From Tenrec ecaudatus (Eukaryota > Chordata > Mammalia > Afrosoricida > Tenrecidae): a stretch of DNA of 64,000 nucleotides. A program made the position numbers and the translations under genes. The DNA lies in NCBI RefSeq assembly GCF_050624435.1, contig NC_134536.1, positions 129,712,758-129,776,757 on the forward strand, in the 5' to 3' direction. Below the pieces are notes generated by a model. That model did no database searches, had not been told where the DNA came from, and was given only the letters and a program-made list of their open reading frames with translations. This document shows positions 62,085-64,000 of this stretch, piece after piece (position 1 is the first letter of the stretch; every line of letters starts with the position of its first letter).

Positions 62085-62405
62085 CTATAAATGCATCTTG
62101 CTTGGTGCTTTCGCGTTGGTTCCTGGTCACAGCGTAGCAGCCCTCTGCACAGAAACGGACCGATGTCCAGTCCCACGCCATCGTCACAACCGTCACATTG
62201 AAGCCCATTGTTGCCACCACCCTGTCCCTCCATCTCCTGGGAGTTTTTCTTTTTAGCCGACCCTCCAGCTTCCTGAGCATCATGTCCTATGCCATCCTGA
62301 ACCAATGTCCAAAGTATATAAGCCGACGTCTCACCACCCTTGCTTCTAAGAAGCATTCTGGCTGCACTTCTTCCAAGATAGAAATGACCAGTCCATGCGA
62401 ATTTC
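62085..62405 (-). mobile_element. RTE/BovB LINE 3' end, minus strand
   Basis: On the minus strand it reads cttggaagaagtgcagccag, acatgatgctcaggaagctg, then atggagggacaggg and acaatgggcttcaatg. This is the characteristic end of BovB ORF2, known from ruminants, squamates and afrotherians. The frame is broken. The terminal cctatgagtcgg-type tail is absent. Confidence 0.75.
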
Positions 62406-62525
62406 AATATTCTTTACCAACATCCTAATTCAAAGGTATCGATTCTTGGGTTAAATTATTCATTGTCTTGCTTTTACATAGGAGGCAACTGAAAACATGC
62501 TGACTTGGGTCAGGCATACCTTAGT

Positions 62526-62595
62526 CCTCCAAGTGTACATATTTATGCATATATGTGTATGTATAAATATATACATAAATATATACACTTGGAGG
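62526..62595. repeat. 70-base near-palindrome, A/T-rich core
   Basis: The left arm begins cctccaagtgtacatattta and the right arm ends tatatacacttggagg. The outer 22 bases of each arm pair with one mismatch. No coding content. Confidence 0.7.
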
Positions 62596-62734
62596 GGGGA
62601 GAGAAAGAATATGGTAGCGTTGTTCACTTCTTTCAACTTGGCTGTTGGTTTGAAATTTCTCACAATAAAAAGTTGAAGGGGGAAGGTAGAAAAAACGATA
62701 AGATGTTATGGTTTAGCCTAACCACATATTTTAG

Positions 62735-62945
62735 GGAGCTCTGGTGGTGTAGTGGTTACGAGTTGTGCTGCCAACCCCGAGGTCAGCAGTTTGAAATCAC
62801 CAGCTGCTCCTTGGGAGAAAGGTGAGACTTTCTACTCTGTAAAGGGTTACAGTCTCAGAAGCCCACAGGGGCAGTTCCACGCTGTCCCACAGGGTCACCG
62901 TGAGTCACAGTTGATGGGGGTGGCAGTGAGTTTGTGAGTGACATA
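62735..62945 (+). mobile_element. AfroSINE-type tRNA SINE, near full length
   Basis: Best copy in the window. Head gggagctctggtggtgtagt with tRNA A-box-like tagtggttacgag, B-box-like ggtcagcagtttgaaatc, body ctactctgtaaagggttaca, and tail gggtcaccgtgagtcacag. Used as reference for the other copies. Confidence 0.85.
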
Positions 62946-63054
62946 CTTTCTGCTGTCTTTTCAATTGAGGTTTTACTGTTTTACTTTGTCATTTTTGTTG
63001 GGGTGTTTTGGTTTGGTTTTTTGTCTTCATTTTGCATGTTTCTGTTTAGGAAAT

Positions 63055-63290
63055 CCAGGGTAGGTCAATGCATAGAGACAAGAGCTGGGTGAGTAGTTCC
63101 CTGTGGGCCTGCCAGGGGAAGTTGGAGGGACATGGGAACCAACAAGGAGTGGGAATGAGAAAGAAGAAAATGTTCTGAAATTGATTGTGCTGATGACTGC
63201 ACAAGCCTTCTTAGTGTGGTTCCACTATTGGATTGCACGCTCAGTGGGTTATAGGCCAAAAAATGTTTATTTTTAAGTTAAGCTATGATT
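63055..63290 (+). mobile_element. L1-type 3' UTR fragment
   Basis: Contains aaaatgttctgaaattgatt, gctgatgactgcacaa and cactattggattgcac, the order found in L1 3' UTRs. Age and subfamily not resolved. Confidence 0.4.
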
Positions 63291-63399
63291 TAAATACTTT
63301 ACCATTGGTCAAATTAATTACATTATCAATAGAATTACCTTATGCCCCAGGGAGATGATTGATAATGCCCAAATAACATAAAATGACTATGACGTCTCT

Positions 63400-63735
63400 A
63401 AGATGAACCCTAGGTATTCATTCATAGGTATAGGGATGGATTTGGGGCTCCTACTTAATTCTAGTCCCCACCAAAGAACACTTGGTTCTTTTGTCATGGG
63501 CCTCGTGAAGAGGTCACTAAAGATAGGGTGCTGCAACACAGTGTGGTGAAGAACATAGACGGTGCCCGGCTATTAGAAAGAGCAGTATCTGGGGTCTTAA
63601 TGGCTTGTCTTCAAACAAGCAACAATCTAAATGAGGTGTCAGCTAAGTCCACATGGAAGAAGCACATCAGCCGGTGTGATGCAAGGATTGTAAATATCGT
63701 CCAGATCCAAAGGCGGGAATGGTATCAGAGTTTAA
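63400..63735 (+). mobile_element. Diverged upstream part of the LINE-tail family
   Basis: Shares the block ggtgcccggctattagaaag, ctggggtcttaatggcttg and cacatggaagaagcacatca with the 1-939 copy, but diverges more. No 3' end is present before the window ends. Confidence 0.55.
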
Positions 63736-64000
63736 ATTGTCAGCACCTGGTTTGCACAAGGCTATGAATGACCATGGACACCCCAGATCCATGGGCAGGA
63801 TCCACACCTAGATTAGCCTTCAGCGGTTTCCTCTGACTACAGTCAAGGGATGGGAGTACCCTTGTTATCAGACAGACAGTATTGTAGAGACGGACGGTTG
63901 AAATAGATACAGCCAGGTTAAAACGCAGTGTTTTATCGGATCCATTGAAAAGTTCTATCAGCTGGAGGGGGGCTGAAAGGGAACCACTCATGGCTGAAGC

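Larger units (their letters stand above)
61895..62680 (+). mobile_element. Old L1-type 3' UTR, interrupted by BovB
   Basis: The left part (gtggttatgtatgtagcatg, atattaggggtgggag) and right part (cttctttcaacttggctg, gtttgaaatttctcacaata) are consecutive blocks of a common ancient mammalian L1 or HAL1 3' end. A BovB piece sits between them. Confidence 0.5.

Noticed and set aside
61969-62407. Overlapping minus-strand frames that could suggest a gene
   Set aside because: They are decayed BovB/RTE ORF2 remnants.

Overview
This window is mammalian nuclear DNA carrying four gene loci and a dense load of interspersed repeats. The genes are the 3' half of MRPS10 (+ strand, about 2.1-4.9 kb), a complete GUCA1B (+, 12.3-22.4 kb), a complete GUCA1A (- strand, 26.4-34.7 kb), and the last exon of a small gene best explained as GUCA1ANB (-, 42.8-43.1 kb), with a possible upstream exon near 50.4 kb. 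This order and these strands match human chromosome 6p21.1 read in reverse. I looked for the next human neighbours (C6orf132, TAF8) in the last 14 kb and did not recognise them.

The repeats point to an afrotherian, most likely a tenrec. The commonest one is a tRNA-type SINE whose tail carries the afrotherian motif around gtgagtcggaatcgactc. A second is a family of LINE 3' tails ending in gagcccctaataaaatg. There is also a BovB/RTE LINE tail, and several short hAT transposons with the terminal sequence of SPIN elements. SPIN was reported in tenrec but not in most other placental mammals. The species call is an inference from repeats.

Layout: 1-7.5 kb, MRPS10 exons within introns holding LINE debris; 8.6-10 kb, an inverted pair of old LTR-like arms; 12.3-22.4 kb, GUCA1B with four coding exons; 22.4-26.4 kb, the gap between two convergent 3' ends; 26.4-34.7 kb, GUCA1A with four coding exons; 35-42.6 kb, repeat-rich DNA upstream of GUCA1A; 42.8-50.6 kb, the GUCA1ANB-like locus; 51-64 kb, gene-poor DNA rich in SINEs, LINE tails, LTR-like elements and BovB.

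GUCA1A and GUCA1B encode the calcium sensors GCAP1 and GCAP2, which control retinal guanylate cyclase in photoreceptors. They lie tail to tail with identical intron phases (0, 0, 1), as expected for an ancient duplication. GUCA1A keeps its key residues but has a divergent C-terminal tail. GUCA1B is intact in frame but has lost the Trp-Tyr pair of its EF-hand 1 region, an unusual change for this family. MRPS10 is a housekeeping mitochondrial ribosomal protein unrelated in function. I see no new multi-gene system. The points most worth a second look are the GUCA1B substitutions, the SPIN and other hAT remnants, a palindromic repeat family, and several informative retrotransposition scars.
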